6,421 bases of DNA, taken from the NCBI GenBank assembly GCA_043806395.1, contig JAZDHC010000134.1, positions 1-6,421 on the forward strand, given 5' to 3'. The notes below the pieces were generated by a model. The model saw nothing but the letters and a program-made list of their open reading frames with translations, ran no database searches and had not been told where the DNA came from. Numbering within the stretch: position 1 is the first letter of the stretch; each line of letters opens with the position of its first letter. The translations under genes and the position numbers were made by a program. Shown one piece after another: positions 1 through 5,239 of this stretch. This stretch comes from CG2-30-40-21 sp043806395. Lineage in GTDB: Bacteria; UBA9089; CG2-30-40-21.

Positions 1-141
1 CATCTTTGTTTGAAAGCTTGCGGTTAGCTGAGAGTGCAAAATTCCCCCTTAGAAAAGGGGGTTAGGGGGTTGTATTCTGTAGATGATGTCCCTTGCCCGA
101 AAGAAATCATACGAAAAACGATAAAAGTGAACCGTCCCGAA
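1..141. repeat. Left copy of a perfect 141-bp terminal inverted repeat
   Basis: Bases 1-141 are the exact reverse complement of 6281-6421, and identity stops abruptly at the inner edge (AAATC here against GATCT there). Read outward from the inner edge, the repeat begins TTCGGGACGGTTCAC. It contains a small hairpin at 44-61 (CCCCCTT, loop AGAA, AAGGGGG) and a second G run at 65-69 that could compete for the same C run. Bases 40-74 recur as an inverted copy at 3655-3689, so at least this core is dispersed. No gene is seen inside. It may be the edge of a longer element cut off by the end of the window. Confidence 0.97.
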
Positions 142-144
142 AAA

Positions 145-177
145 TCAAAATCTCAGGGATCACATGACCGATTTTGA
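145..177. other. Short dyad (TCAAAATC...GATTTTGA)
   Basis: A perfect 8-bp inverted repeat, TCAAAATC at 145-152 and GATTTTGA at 170-177, is separated by 17 bp that also contain a GG...CC pairing. It lies just inside the left terminal repeat and about 50 bp upstream of the toxin-antitoxin promoter. It could be a protein binding site, a weak hairpin or chance in AT-rich DNA. Nothing else is seen between 142 and 224. Confidence 0.3.
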
Positions 178-224
178 ATTGATATTTACCATGCTATCCC
201 CTGTGTGCAAGGTGAAAAAAATAA

Positions 225-253
225 TTGACTTATTGTGGATATTATTGTATAAT
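225..253 (+). promoter_or_regulatory. Sigma-70-type promoter of the toxin-antitoxin operon
   Basis: TTGACT (225-230), a 17-bp spacer and a perfect TATAAT (248-253) form a near-consensus promoter pointing toward the antitoxin, with an expected start near 260. Two direct copies of TTATTGT (230-236 and 242-248), 12 bp apart, lie in the spacer and touch the -10 box. Ribbon-helix-helix antitoxins commonly repress their own operon through short repeated operators, so these are candidate half-sites; that part is inference. The transcript would carry the 203-bp inserted element before the ribosome binding site. Confidence 0.75.
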
Positions 254-269
254 TTTATGTGGATGAAAT

Positions 270-472
270 GTAACTACTCAGGTGTAAATAAGGAAAAAGG
301 GGAAAGTAGGGAAAAATGGAAAGAAGAGAGAGAATTATGTTTCTTTTTTCCCTTTTTCCAGCTTTTTCCATTTTCCCTTTAATCTCTTCCCTTTCCCTTT
401 TACCTTGCTTACACCCTTTGAATAGTTGGCTGATTCAAAATGTGTTTGAAATAACAAGAGCTGAGTAGTTAC
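270..472. mobile_element. 203-bp MITE, IS66-like ends, 8-bp target duplication
   Basis: The ends are perfect 12-bp terminal inverted repeats, GTAACTACTCAG (270-281) and CTGAGTAGTTAC (461-472), flanked exactly by the 8-bp direct repeat GATGAAAT (262-269 and 473-480). Internal arms also fold back imperfectly: 281-306 pairs with 391-415 and 308-323 with 362-378. One arm is nearly all purine, the other nearly all pyrimidine. There is no transposase, so it would have to be moved in trans. Ends starting GTAA plus 8-bp duplications are features of the IS66 family, so an IS66-type transposase is the best guess. Removing the element and one GATGAAAT copy rebuilds a short leader from promoter to ribosome binding site. 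A short open frame spanning the element looks spurious. Confidence 0.88.
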
Positions 473-498
473 GATGAAATTAGTGAAGGAGGCAACAA

Positions 499-744
499 AT
501 GAAGACAATTCAAGTACCAATGGATGAAGTATTGCTGGGAGAGATTGCTCAGAGAGCAAAAACAGAATTCAAAAACAGGTCTGCTTTCATCAGAACAGCC
601 TGTCAATATTTCATTAAATATTTAGACAAGACAAAGAAGGAAGAAGAGTATGCTAAGGGTTACCGTAAGATGCCAGAAAAGGTTGAGATGGCAAGAATGT
701 CATCAACAATTGTTACTGAGTTAATGCAAAAGGAGCAGTGGTAA
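499..744 (+). CDS. Ribbon-helix-helix antitoxin (MazE-like/CopG-type)
   Basis: This 81-residue protein is the likely antitoxin of the MazF-type toxin that follows. Residues 1-45 look like a ribbon-helix-helix DNA-binding domain: a short beta strand (KTIQVPMDE), a helix (LLGEIAQRAKTEF), a turn with the typical N-R-S (residues 26-28), then a second helix (AFIRTACQYFIKYL). The charged C-terminal part (about 46-81, with YAKGYRKMPEKVE) matches the usual toxin-wrapping tail in general character. In this class the antitoxin binds and blocks MazF and represses its own promoter as a dimer. The start is well supported by AAGGAGG (486-492), 6 bp before ATG. The TAA stop shares one base with the toxin ATG (TAATG), suggesting translational coupling. 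The family is recognisable but not the exact subfamily, so no symbol is given. Confidence 0.9.
   Translation: MKTIQVPMDEVLLGEIAQRAKTEFKNRSAFIRTACQYFIKYLDKTKKEEEYAKGYRKMPEKVEMARMSSTIVTELMQKEQW
731..735 (+). promoter_or_regulatory. Ribosome binding site that sets the toxin start
   Basis: AGGAG lies inside the end of the antitoxin gene. It is 8 bp from ATG at 744 but only 2 bp from the in-frame GTG at 738, so the ATG is the functional start. Confidence 0.7.
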
Positions 745-1058
745 TGAAGAGAGGAGAAGTTTGGTGGGCAAATTTACCTGCTCCAATTGGCAGAAGACCT
801 GTGCTTCTACTTTCTCGCAACAAAGCCTATGAGGTTCGCAATGCTGTAACAGTAGCTGAAATCACAAGCACCATCCGTAATATCCCTGTTGAAGTAAAAT
901 TGACAATCAATGATGGGTTGCCAAAGAAATGCGTGGTAAACCTTGATACTATCATTACCATTCCTAAAGATTTGCTGGTGGAATATATCACTACTCTAAA
1001 TATTGGGAGAATGGAGGAAGTAAATGAGGCTGTAAGATTTGCGTTATTTTGGCGATAA
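744..1058 (+). CDS. mazF: MazF/PemK-family endoribonuclease toxin
   Basis: A 104-residue MazF-type toxin. The family folds as an SH3-like barrel dimer and cuts RNA, mostly mRNA, at short specific sequences; growth stops when the labile antitoxin is lost. Family signatures visible here are RGEVWWANL (residues 3-11), the RRP-VLLLS strand (17-24) with the expected active-site arginine, T-S-T (41-43) preceding the P-V-E-V strand, and CVVNLDTIITIP further on. The length is normal for the family. An in-frame GTG at 738 would add two residues, but the Shine-Dalgarno spacing favours ATG 744, which overlaps the antitoxin stop by one base. It is co-transcribed with the antitoxin. No key residue seems missing, so it is probably active; its cleavage sequence cannot be predicted. 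Confidence 0.92.
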   Translation: MKRGEVWWANLPAPIGRRPVLLLSRNKAYEVRNAVTVAEITSTIRNIPVEVKLTINDGLPKKCVVNLDTIITIPKDLLVEYITTLNIGRMEEVNEAVRFALFWR

Positions 1059-1080
1059 CAACAAGCATTCACAGTATAAC

Positions 1081-1104
1081 AAATACCCCTAATAGTTGGT
1101 ATTT
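1081..1104 (+). other. Weak hairpin after the toxin gene
   Basis: AAATACC (1081-1087) and GGTATTT (1098-1104) form a 7-bp stem with a 10-base loop, 22 bp after the toxin stop. The stem is AT-rich and no T run follows, so it is at best a poor terminator. The rest of 1059-1176 shows nothing definite. Confidence 0.25.
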
Positions 1105-1176
1105 CTGTAGAAACAAAGCAATCCCTGTCCGTCTATGGATTCAATGATGAGAATTGCCCCCTTCACTATTTTTTTA

Positions 1177-1205
1177 TTGACACAACCACAAATCCATGAT
1201 AAAAT
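1177..1205 (+). promoter_or_regulatory. Strong sigma-70-type promoter for glnS
   Basis: A perfect TTGACA (1177-1182) is followed after 17 bp by TAAAAT (1200-1205), and TGA just before the -10 makes it an extended -10 type. Transcription would start near 1212, leaving a leader of about 35 bases before glnS. This gives glnS its own promoter, independent of the toxin-antitoxin operon. Confidence 0.82.
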
Positions 1206-1246
1206 CTTGTCTATAACAATAACTATCTTAGTCATATGGAGGATAC

Positions 1247-2920
1247 ATGGAACCGTCAGAATCTTTTAATTTCATTGAAGATATTATCAATCAAGACATA
1301 GCGTTAAATAAAAACAACAAAAAGGTTGAGACTCGATTTCCGCCTGAACCAAATGGGTATCTTCATATTGGACATGCCAAATCTATTTGCCTTAACTTTG
1401 GTATTGCAAATGAGTATACTGGCAGATGCCATCTGAGGTTTGATGATACTAATCCGACTAAGGAAGAGGTTGAATTCGTAGAATCAATCAAAAAAGATGT
1501 CCAATGGCTGGGATTTGATTGGGGTCAGCATCTCTATTATACATCAGACTATTTTGATAAACTATATGAATATGCTGTTGAATTAATCAAAAAAGATAAG
1601 GCGTATGTGTGCCATTTGAGTCCAAATGAGGTCAGGCAGTATCGCGGCACTTTAACTCAATCTGGAAAGGACAGCCCGTATCGAGATCGCTTGACCGATG
1701 AAAATCTGGAGCTGTTTGAAGGGATGCGAAATGGGGAGTTTGAGGAAGGCTCTTGCGTGCTTCGTGCAAGGATTGATATGTCTTCGCCAAACCTGAACAT
1801 GCGTGATCCAGTACTTTATCGGATCATTAAAAATACACCTCATCACCGTACAGGTACAATGTGGTGCATCTATCCATCTTACGACTACGGTCACCCCCTT
1901 TCTGATGCCATTGAAGGGATTACCCATTCTATATGCACCCTGGAATTTGAGGATCATCGTCCATTATATGATTGGATATTAGATGAATCAAATGCCCCAT
2001 GCCATCCACAACAGATTGAATTTGCACGACTTAATCTTACCTACACAGTGATGAGCAAGAGAAAACTCAAGGAATTGGTTACAGGAGGCAATGTGACTGG
2101 CTGGGATGATCCACGGATGCCCACTATTTCAGGCTTGCGAAGACGGGGCTATACCCCAGGAGCAATCAGAAAATTTTGTGAGATTATTGGTGTGTCAAAG
2201 GCAAATAGTGTGGTTGATATTGCCCTGCTTGAGCATTGTCTTCGCGAGGATTTGAACCTGCGAGCTCCACGGGTTATGGCAGTGCTAAATCCTCTGCGAG
2301 TGGTGATAGATAATTATCCAGAAGATAAGCATGAAGAATTGGACGCAGAGAATAACCCGGAAGATCCCTGTATGGGTAGCAGGAAGATTCCTTTTGAAAG
2401 GGTTATCTATATTGAACAAAATGATTTTTGTGAGCTGCCGCCTAAGAAATTTTTCCGTTTGTCACCGGGACAAGAGGTACGATTAAAGCATGCCTATTAT
2501 ATTAAATGTGTGGCAGTAATTAAGGATGAAGAGGGTAGGGTAGTTGAAATTCATTGTACTTATGACCCTGAAACTAAGGGCGGCTGGTCAAAGGATGGTC
2601 GCAGAGTTCTGGGAACATTGCATTGGGTTTCAGCTAAGCTTGCTATTCCTGCTGAGGTGCGACTGTACTCAAGTCTTTTTGTCAAACCAAACCCGGAAGA
2701 GGCAGAAGATTTTAAGTCCAACCTGAATCCCAACTCACTTGCAAAATGTACAGCTCTGGTTGAGCCATGCCTTGTAAAGTCAAGTGTTGGCAGTCAATAC
2801 CAATTTCTAAGACATGGCTACTTTTGTGTGGATATTGATTCCACCCCAGATATGCCTGTTTTTAATCAAACAGTAGCGTTAAAAGATTCATGGGCGAAGG
2901 CTGAGAAGGCAAAGGGATAG
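1247..2920 (+). CDS. glnS: Glutaminyl-tRNA synthetase (GlnRS)
   Basis: A 557-residue cytosolic class I aminoacyl-tRNA synthetase that joins glutamine to tRNA-Gln using ATP. The length is close to the E. coli enzyme (about 554 residues). The HIGH motif is at residues 40-43 within FPPEPNGYLHIGHAKS, FDDTNP at 65-70 includes the aspartate that contacts the tRNA acceptor end in E. coli GlnRS, and MSKRK at 269-273 is the KMSKS-type loop. WDDPRMPTISGLRRRGYTP follows as in GlnRS rather than GluRS. The C-terminal part from about residue 340 is the two-barrel anticodon-binding region and ends with the typical PVFNQTVALKDSWAK. GGAGG (1238-1242) lies 4 bp before the ATG, slightly tight but acceptable. 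The gene has its own promoter and no clear terminator; repeats follow. GlnRS occurs in only part of the Bacteria, the others using GluRS plus GatCAB. Confidence 0.98.
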   Translation: MEPSESFNFIEDIINQDIALNKNNKKVETRFPPEPNGYLHIGHAKSICLNFGIANEYTGRCHLRFDDTNPTKEEVEFVESIKKDVQWLGFDWGQHLYYTSDYFDKLYEYAVELIKKDKAYVCHLSPNEVRQYRGTLTQSGKDSPYRDRLTDENLELFEGMRNGEFEEGSCVLRARIDMSSPNLNMRDPVLYRIIKNTPHHRTGTMWCIYPSYDYGHPLSDAIEGITHSICTLEFEDHRPLYDWILDESNAPCHPQQIEFARLNLTYTVMSKRKLKELVTGGNVTGWDDPRMPTISGLRRRGYTPGAIRKFCEIIGVSKANSVVDIALLEHCLREDLNLRAPRVMAVLNPLRVVIDNYPEDKHEELDAENNPEDPCMGSRKIPFERVIYIEQNDFCELPPKKFFRLSPGQEVRLKHAYYIKCVAVIKDEEGRVVEIHCTYDPETKGGWSKDGRRVLGTLHWVSAKLAIPAEVRLYSSLFVKPNPEEAEDFKSNLNPNSLAKCTALVEPCLVKSSVGSQYQFLRHGYFCVDIDSTPDMPVFNQTVALKDSWAKAEKAKG

Positions 2921-2942
2921 GGACATGGAGAGCGTTGCATAG

Positions 2943-3150
2943 TTATACTCAGCAATGTCATAAATTGTGTTTTTCGCTGGTCTTAATCAACGATAGCTGC
3001 GTTGTTCAGGTTCGTAGGGGCGAACCTATGTGTTCGCCCAATTATTTGGGTAGACACACAGGTCTACCCCTACGGTTCACCTCACGCGCCCTTGCTCTCC
3101 TTGATTAATCTTCACCGAAAATTCACAATTTATGCCCTCGCTGAGCATAT
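2943..3150. repeat. 208-bp foldback repeat with twin central hairpins
   Basis: The two halves are imperfect inverted copies. ACTCAGC near 2947-2953 pairs with GCTGAG near 3140, an 11-bp block (2959-2969 with 3124-3134) is perfect, TTAATCAA (2983-2990) pairs with TTGATTAA (3101-3108), and CGTAGGGG (3013-3020) with CCCCTACG (3067-3074). The centre holds two hairpins of the same shape: GGGCGAAC/GTTCGCCC (3018-3025 with 3032-3039) and GGGTAGAC/GTCTACCC (3048-3055 with 3062-3069), each with an 8-bp stem and 6-base loop. No protein is encoded and no convincing target duplication was found. It resembles a MITE or dispersed palindromic unit; as RNA it might also end glnS transcription. Confidence 0.75.
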
Positions 3151-3163
3151 CAGCCTTCAGTTT

Positions 3164-3198
3164 TAGTCCATGGACTACTGACAGCTGATAGCTGAACG
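3164..3198. repeat. Palindrome plus three CTGAYAG-type heptamers
   Basis: A perfect 14-bp palindrome TAGTCCATGGACTA (3164-3177) is followed by three tandem heptamers CTGACAG, CTGATAG and CTGAACG (3178-3198). The same heptamer family forms the foldback between plsX and fabH (5040-5067, 5187-5233), so it is a repeat used more than once here. Confidence 0.65.
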
Positions 3199-3206
3199 CT
3201 TACAAA

Positions 3207-3364
3207 GGACTCGTGAAAAAATAAATTGCACACCAAGAGTCAGTGAGACGCTTGGCTGGCAAGGCGTGAGAAGCGAGCATACTACTGTATGTAAGCGACG
3301 AATAACGAAGTCAGTCAAGATGGATCGCTGACACGACTGCTGCAAGTTATTTTTTCACGAGTCC
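3207..3364. mobile_element. 158-bp MITE-like element before rpmF
   Basis: Terminal inverted repeats of 24 bp (3207-3230 and 3341-3364) match at 23 positions; they start GGACTCGTGAAAAAATAA. The interior also folds back, with CATAC...GTATG near the centre. There is no coding content. The outer edges show only A-rich sequence, so a target duplication cannot be established. The element ends 7 bp before the rpmF Shine-Dalgarno and so separates rpmF from any upstream promoter. No convincing rpmF promoter is visible in 3150-3370. Confidence 0.8.
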
Positions 3365-3383
3365 AAAATATAGGAGGAAAAAG

Positions 3384-3572
3384 ATGCCTAATCCAAAAAG
3401 AAAACATTCAAGAGCAAGAAGGGATAAGAGAAGAGCAAACTGGAAGTTGACAGCCCCTGGTCTTTCTGTTTGTCCTGAATGTACTAAAGCCAAACCGTCT
3501 CATCAGGCATGTCCGTCATGTGGTTCTTATAAGGGACGCATAGTGGTAAGAATAGCAGAAGAAAAAGAGTAG
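3384..3572 (+). CDS. rpmF: 50S ribosomal protein L32 (bL32), zinc-binding form
   Basis: A 62-residue small basic protein of the large ribosomal subunit. The start MPNPKRKHSRARRDKRRANWKL is the bL32 signature. Two cysteine pairs, C30-x2-C33 and C43-x2-C46, form the zinc ribbon, so this is the C+ type that needs zinc. The length is normal. AGGAGG (3372-3377) lies 6 bp before ATG. In many bacteria rpmF stands directly before plsX and fabH and after a DUF177 (YceD) gene. Here plsX follows after 486 bp of repeats and no DUF177 gene is present, glnS being the upstream neighbour. No terminator is evident after the stop. Confidence 0.97.
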   Translation: MPNPKRKHSRARRDKRRANWKLTAPGLSVCPECTKAKPSHQACPSCGSYKGRIVVRIAEEKE

Positions 3573-3599
3573 TGTAGTCACCATAAACCCTGAAGTGGT

Positions 3600-3755
3600 A
3601 ATATTGGGCATGGTTCAAAATTGTTTACCACAGAGTTACAAAGGTACAGAGGATTACAACCCCCTAACCCCCTTTTCTAAGGGGGAATTAGGGAAATACA
3701 GTCATCCACTTGCCCACTTTAGTTTGTTACTCTGATTTGAACCATGCCTAATATT
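3600..3755. repeat. 156-bp foldback element carrying the G/C-run hairpin
   Basis: Arms at 3600-3619 and 3736-3755 are inverted copies matching at 19 of 20 positions (ATGGTTCAAA against TTTGAACCAT). A second layer pairs CAGAGTTACAAA near 3631 with the complement of TTTGTTACTCTG near 3723. The interior contains 3655-3689, an exact inverted copy of 40-74 of the terminal repeat with its CCCCCTT/AAGGGGG hairpin. No gene is present. Its right edge touches the next element, and no target duplication is seen. Confidence 0.72.
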
Positions 3756-3762
3756 GTATGTA

Positions 3763-3979
3763 GCAGCAATTCTCATTATGACATTTTTCACCGCAGAGAC
3801 GCAGAGGCACAGAGAAATATGTGCCAGATAAAGGAAATAATGGAGGATAGAAAGAAGCGATTCATGTTGAGTTTACAGTAAAAATCCTCACATCTCTATT
3901 GTCACCATATCTTTTTTTACACATTATCTGTGCATTCTCTGCGTCTTTGCGTCTCTGCGGTTCATAATTAGAATTGCTG
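3763..3979. mobile_element. 217-bp MITE-like foldback with 8-bp direct repeats
   Basis: Long terminal inverted repeats: 3764-3780 pairs with 3963-3979 at 16 of 17 positions (CAGCAATTCT ends), and 3790-3816 pairs with 3935-3961, both containing CCGCAGAGACGCA. The direct repeat TGTATGTA occurs at 3755-3762 and 3980-3987, immediately outside, as expected for an 8-bp target duplication (the left boundary may be off by one base). There is no transposase. It abuts the preceding foldback and interrupts the lead-in to the hairpin at 3986-4012. Repeats rich in GCAGAGACGCAGAG are, from memory, common between genes in many environmental genomes. Confidence 0.8.
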
Positions 3980-3985
3980 TGTATG

Positions 3986-4012
3986 TACGGACAAGGCTTG
4001 TCCCTGTCCGTA
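3986..4012. repeat. Nested palindromic hairpin (TACGGACA...TGTCCGTA)
   Basis: TACGGACA (3986-3993) and TGTCCGTA (4005-4012) form an 8-bp stem with an 11-base loop. An alternative palindrome GGACAAG-G-CTTGTCC (3989-4003) overlaps it. TCCCTGTCCGT also occurs near 1121, suggesting a dispersed sequence. It lies about 45 bp before the plsX start. Confidence 0.55.
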
Positions 4013-4019
4013 AACCACA

Positions 4020-4032
4020 ACCCTGAAAGGGT
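4020..4032 (+). other. Small hairpin before the plsX ribosome binding site
   Basis: ACCCT-GAA-AGGGT forms a 5-bp stem with a 3-base loop, ending 11 bp before AGGAG (4044-4048). A similar sequence follows rpmF (3586-3602 against 4019-4035, 14 of 17 identical), so both may derive from one repeat. Any regulatory role is speculative. Confidence 0.3.
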
Positions 4033-4058
4033 GATGTTATTGTAGGAGATATTAATAT

Positions 4059-5057
4059 ATGCAAATAGCTGTTGATGCTATGGGGGGGGATTATGCCCCT
4101 GCGGCAATAGTAGCTGGCGTGGTTGAGGCTATTGGCGAATTAAATGATGTAGAGATAATTTTGGTGGGCAAGGAAAAAATTATCCAGGAAGAGATCAAAA
4201 AACATAAGTGTCAGCATAGCCTTATTGCCATAGAAAACGCCTCAGAGATTATTGAAATGGATGAATCTCCTGGCATTGCCCTGAAGACAAAAAAGGATTC
4301 CTCTATCATGGTCTGTGCCAGATTGATTAAAGAAAAAAAGGCACAGGCAATGGTATCAGCAGGTAATACTGGTGCGATTATGGGGGCAATGTTGCTGAAC
4401 ATGGGAAGATTAAAGGGTATTCTGCGGCCAGCCATTGCAGCTATTATACCAAACTTTAGTGGCGGGGTAACGCTTCTTTTAGATGTTGGGGCAAATGTTG
4501 ATTGCAAACCTGTATCCTTACTCCAATTTGCGTTGATGGGACAGGTCTATAGCCAGTATATCTTTGGGATTAATAATCCCAGGATTGGAATATTGAGTAT
4601 CGGAGAAGAGGAATCTAAGGGGAATGAGCTTACTGCAAGTGCCTTTCCTCTCTTAAAAGCAAGCTCGCTTAATTTTTGCGGTAATGCCGAGGGAAGGGAT
4701 ATTGTTAATGGGAAGTTTGATGTTATAGTTTGTGATGGATTTGTAGGGAATGTGGTTTTGAAATTTGGAGAAAATCTGGCAGAAGGGATATCAAATTTTT
4801 TAAGGAAAGAATTGACATCTACATTTCTCCTTAAGATAGGTGCATTTCTTTCTATGCCTGCCTTTAGGAAATTTAAGAAATTAGTGGATTACTCAGAGTA
4901 TGGCGGTGCTCCTTTGCTTGGTGCAAATGGTGTTTCTATCATCTGTCATGGTTCATCATCAGCTAAGGCAATTAAAAATGGGATACGAGTTGCGGCTGAA
5001 TTTATCAGGCATGATGTAAATAAGCATATTGAGGAGAAGTTGACAGTTGACAGCTGA
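4059..5057 (+). CDS. plsX: Phosphate acyltransferase PlsX
   Basis: A 332-residue enzyme that turns acyl-ACP and phosphate into acyl-phosphate, the acyl donor used by PlsY to make lysophosphatidic acid. It acts at the inner face of the membrane. Family signatures: the start MQIAVDAMGGDYAP (DAMGGD at residues 6-11), SAGNTGAIMGAMLLNMGRL from residue 100 and GGAPLLGANGV near residue 283. The length is normal. AGGAG (4044-4048) lies 10 bp before ATG. An 8-G run (4082-4089) sits in codons 8-11, in frame. The last codons (LTVDS and the TGA stop) are written by the heptamer repeat after the gene, so the original C-terminus may have been slightly different. fabH follows 182 bp later. With rpmF upstream this is the conserved rpmF-plsX-fabH order. 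Confidence 0.97.
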   Translation: MQIAVDAMGGDYAPAAIVAGVVEAIGELNDVEIILVGKEKIIQEEIKKHKCQHSLIAIENASEIIEMDESPGIALKTKKDSSIMVCARLIKEKKAQAMVSAGNTGAIMGAMLLNMGRLKGILRPAIAAIIPNFSGGVTLLLDVGANVDCKPVSLLQFALMGQVYSQYIFGINNPRIGILSIGEEESKGNELTASAFPLLKASSLNFCGNAEGRDIVNGKFDVIVCDGFVGNVVLKFGENLAEGISNFLRKELTSTFLLKIGAFLSMPAFRKFKKLVDYSEYGGAPLLGANGVSIICHGSSSAKAIKNGIRVAAEFIRHDVNKHIEEKLTVDS

Positions 5058-5235
5058 CAGCTGACAGTTGTCAACTAAAGACCATTGTCAGAATCATAAG
5101 GTTGTCCATTGTCCACAGCATATCTTTCCATAGATTCTTCGACTGTGGATTGTTGATTGCTTGTATCTTGCTTTTCTTTGCTTTAACTGATAGCTGACAA
5201 CCGTTAACTGTTAACTGTCAACTGTCAACTGACAG
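5040..5235. repeat. Foldback of TTGACAG/CTGACAG heptamers between plsX and fabH
   Basis: Four tandem heptamers, TTGACAG twice then CTGACAG twice (5040-5067), are followed by inverted TTGTCAA (5068-5074). At the other end CTGATAG-CTGACAA (5187-5200) and an inverted tandem array of AACTGTT and AACTGTC units (5206-5233) pair with the first array. Inside, TTGTCCACAG near 5108 is opposed by CTGTGGATTG near 5142, so the whole segment folds back. The left array overlaps the last 18 bp of plsX; the right array ends 5-6 bp before the fabH GTG. No gene, clear promoter or terminator is seen inside. Confidence 0.75.
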
Positions 5236-5239
5236 GGGG

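Noticed and set aside
164..382. 72-residue open frame on the + strand
   Set aside because: It runs across the promoter and into the purine/pyrimidine arms of the MITE, has no ribosome binding site and its translation is low-complexity.
335..559. 74-residue open frame on the - strand
   Set aside because: It is mostly the reverse of the low-complexity MITE and overlaps the well-supported antitoxin.
1081..1104. Rho-independent terminator after the toxin
   Set aside because: The stem is AT-rich and is not followed by a T run; kept only as a weak hairpin.
1652..1957. 101-residue open frame on the - strand inside glnS
   Set aside because: It is a shadow of the glnS coding frame with no ribosome binding site or recognisable domain; the same applies to the reverse frames in mazF, plsX and fabH.
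3013..3074. Cloverleaf-like fold that might be a tRNA
   Set aside because: The stems are plain palindromes with 6-base loops; there is no anticodon arm, T-loop sequence or acceptor pattern, and it sits inside a larger inverted repeat.
5040..5235. CRISPR array
   Set aside because: The repeats are 7-bp tandem units without spacers and are inverted between the two halves.
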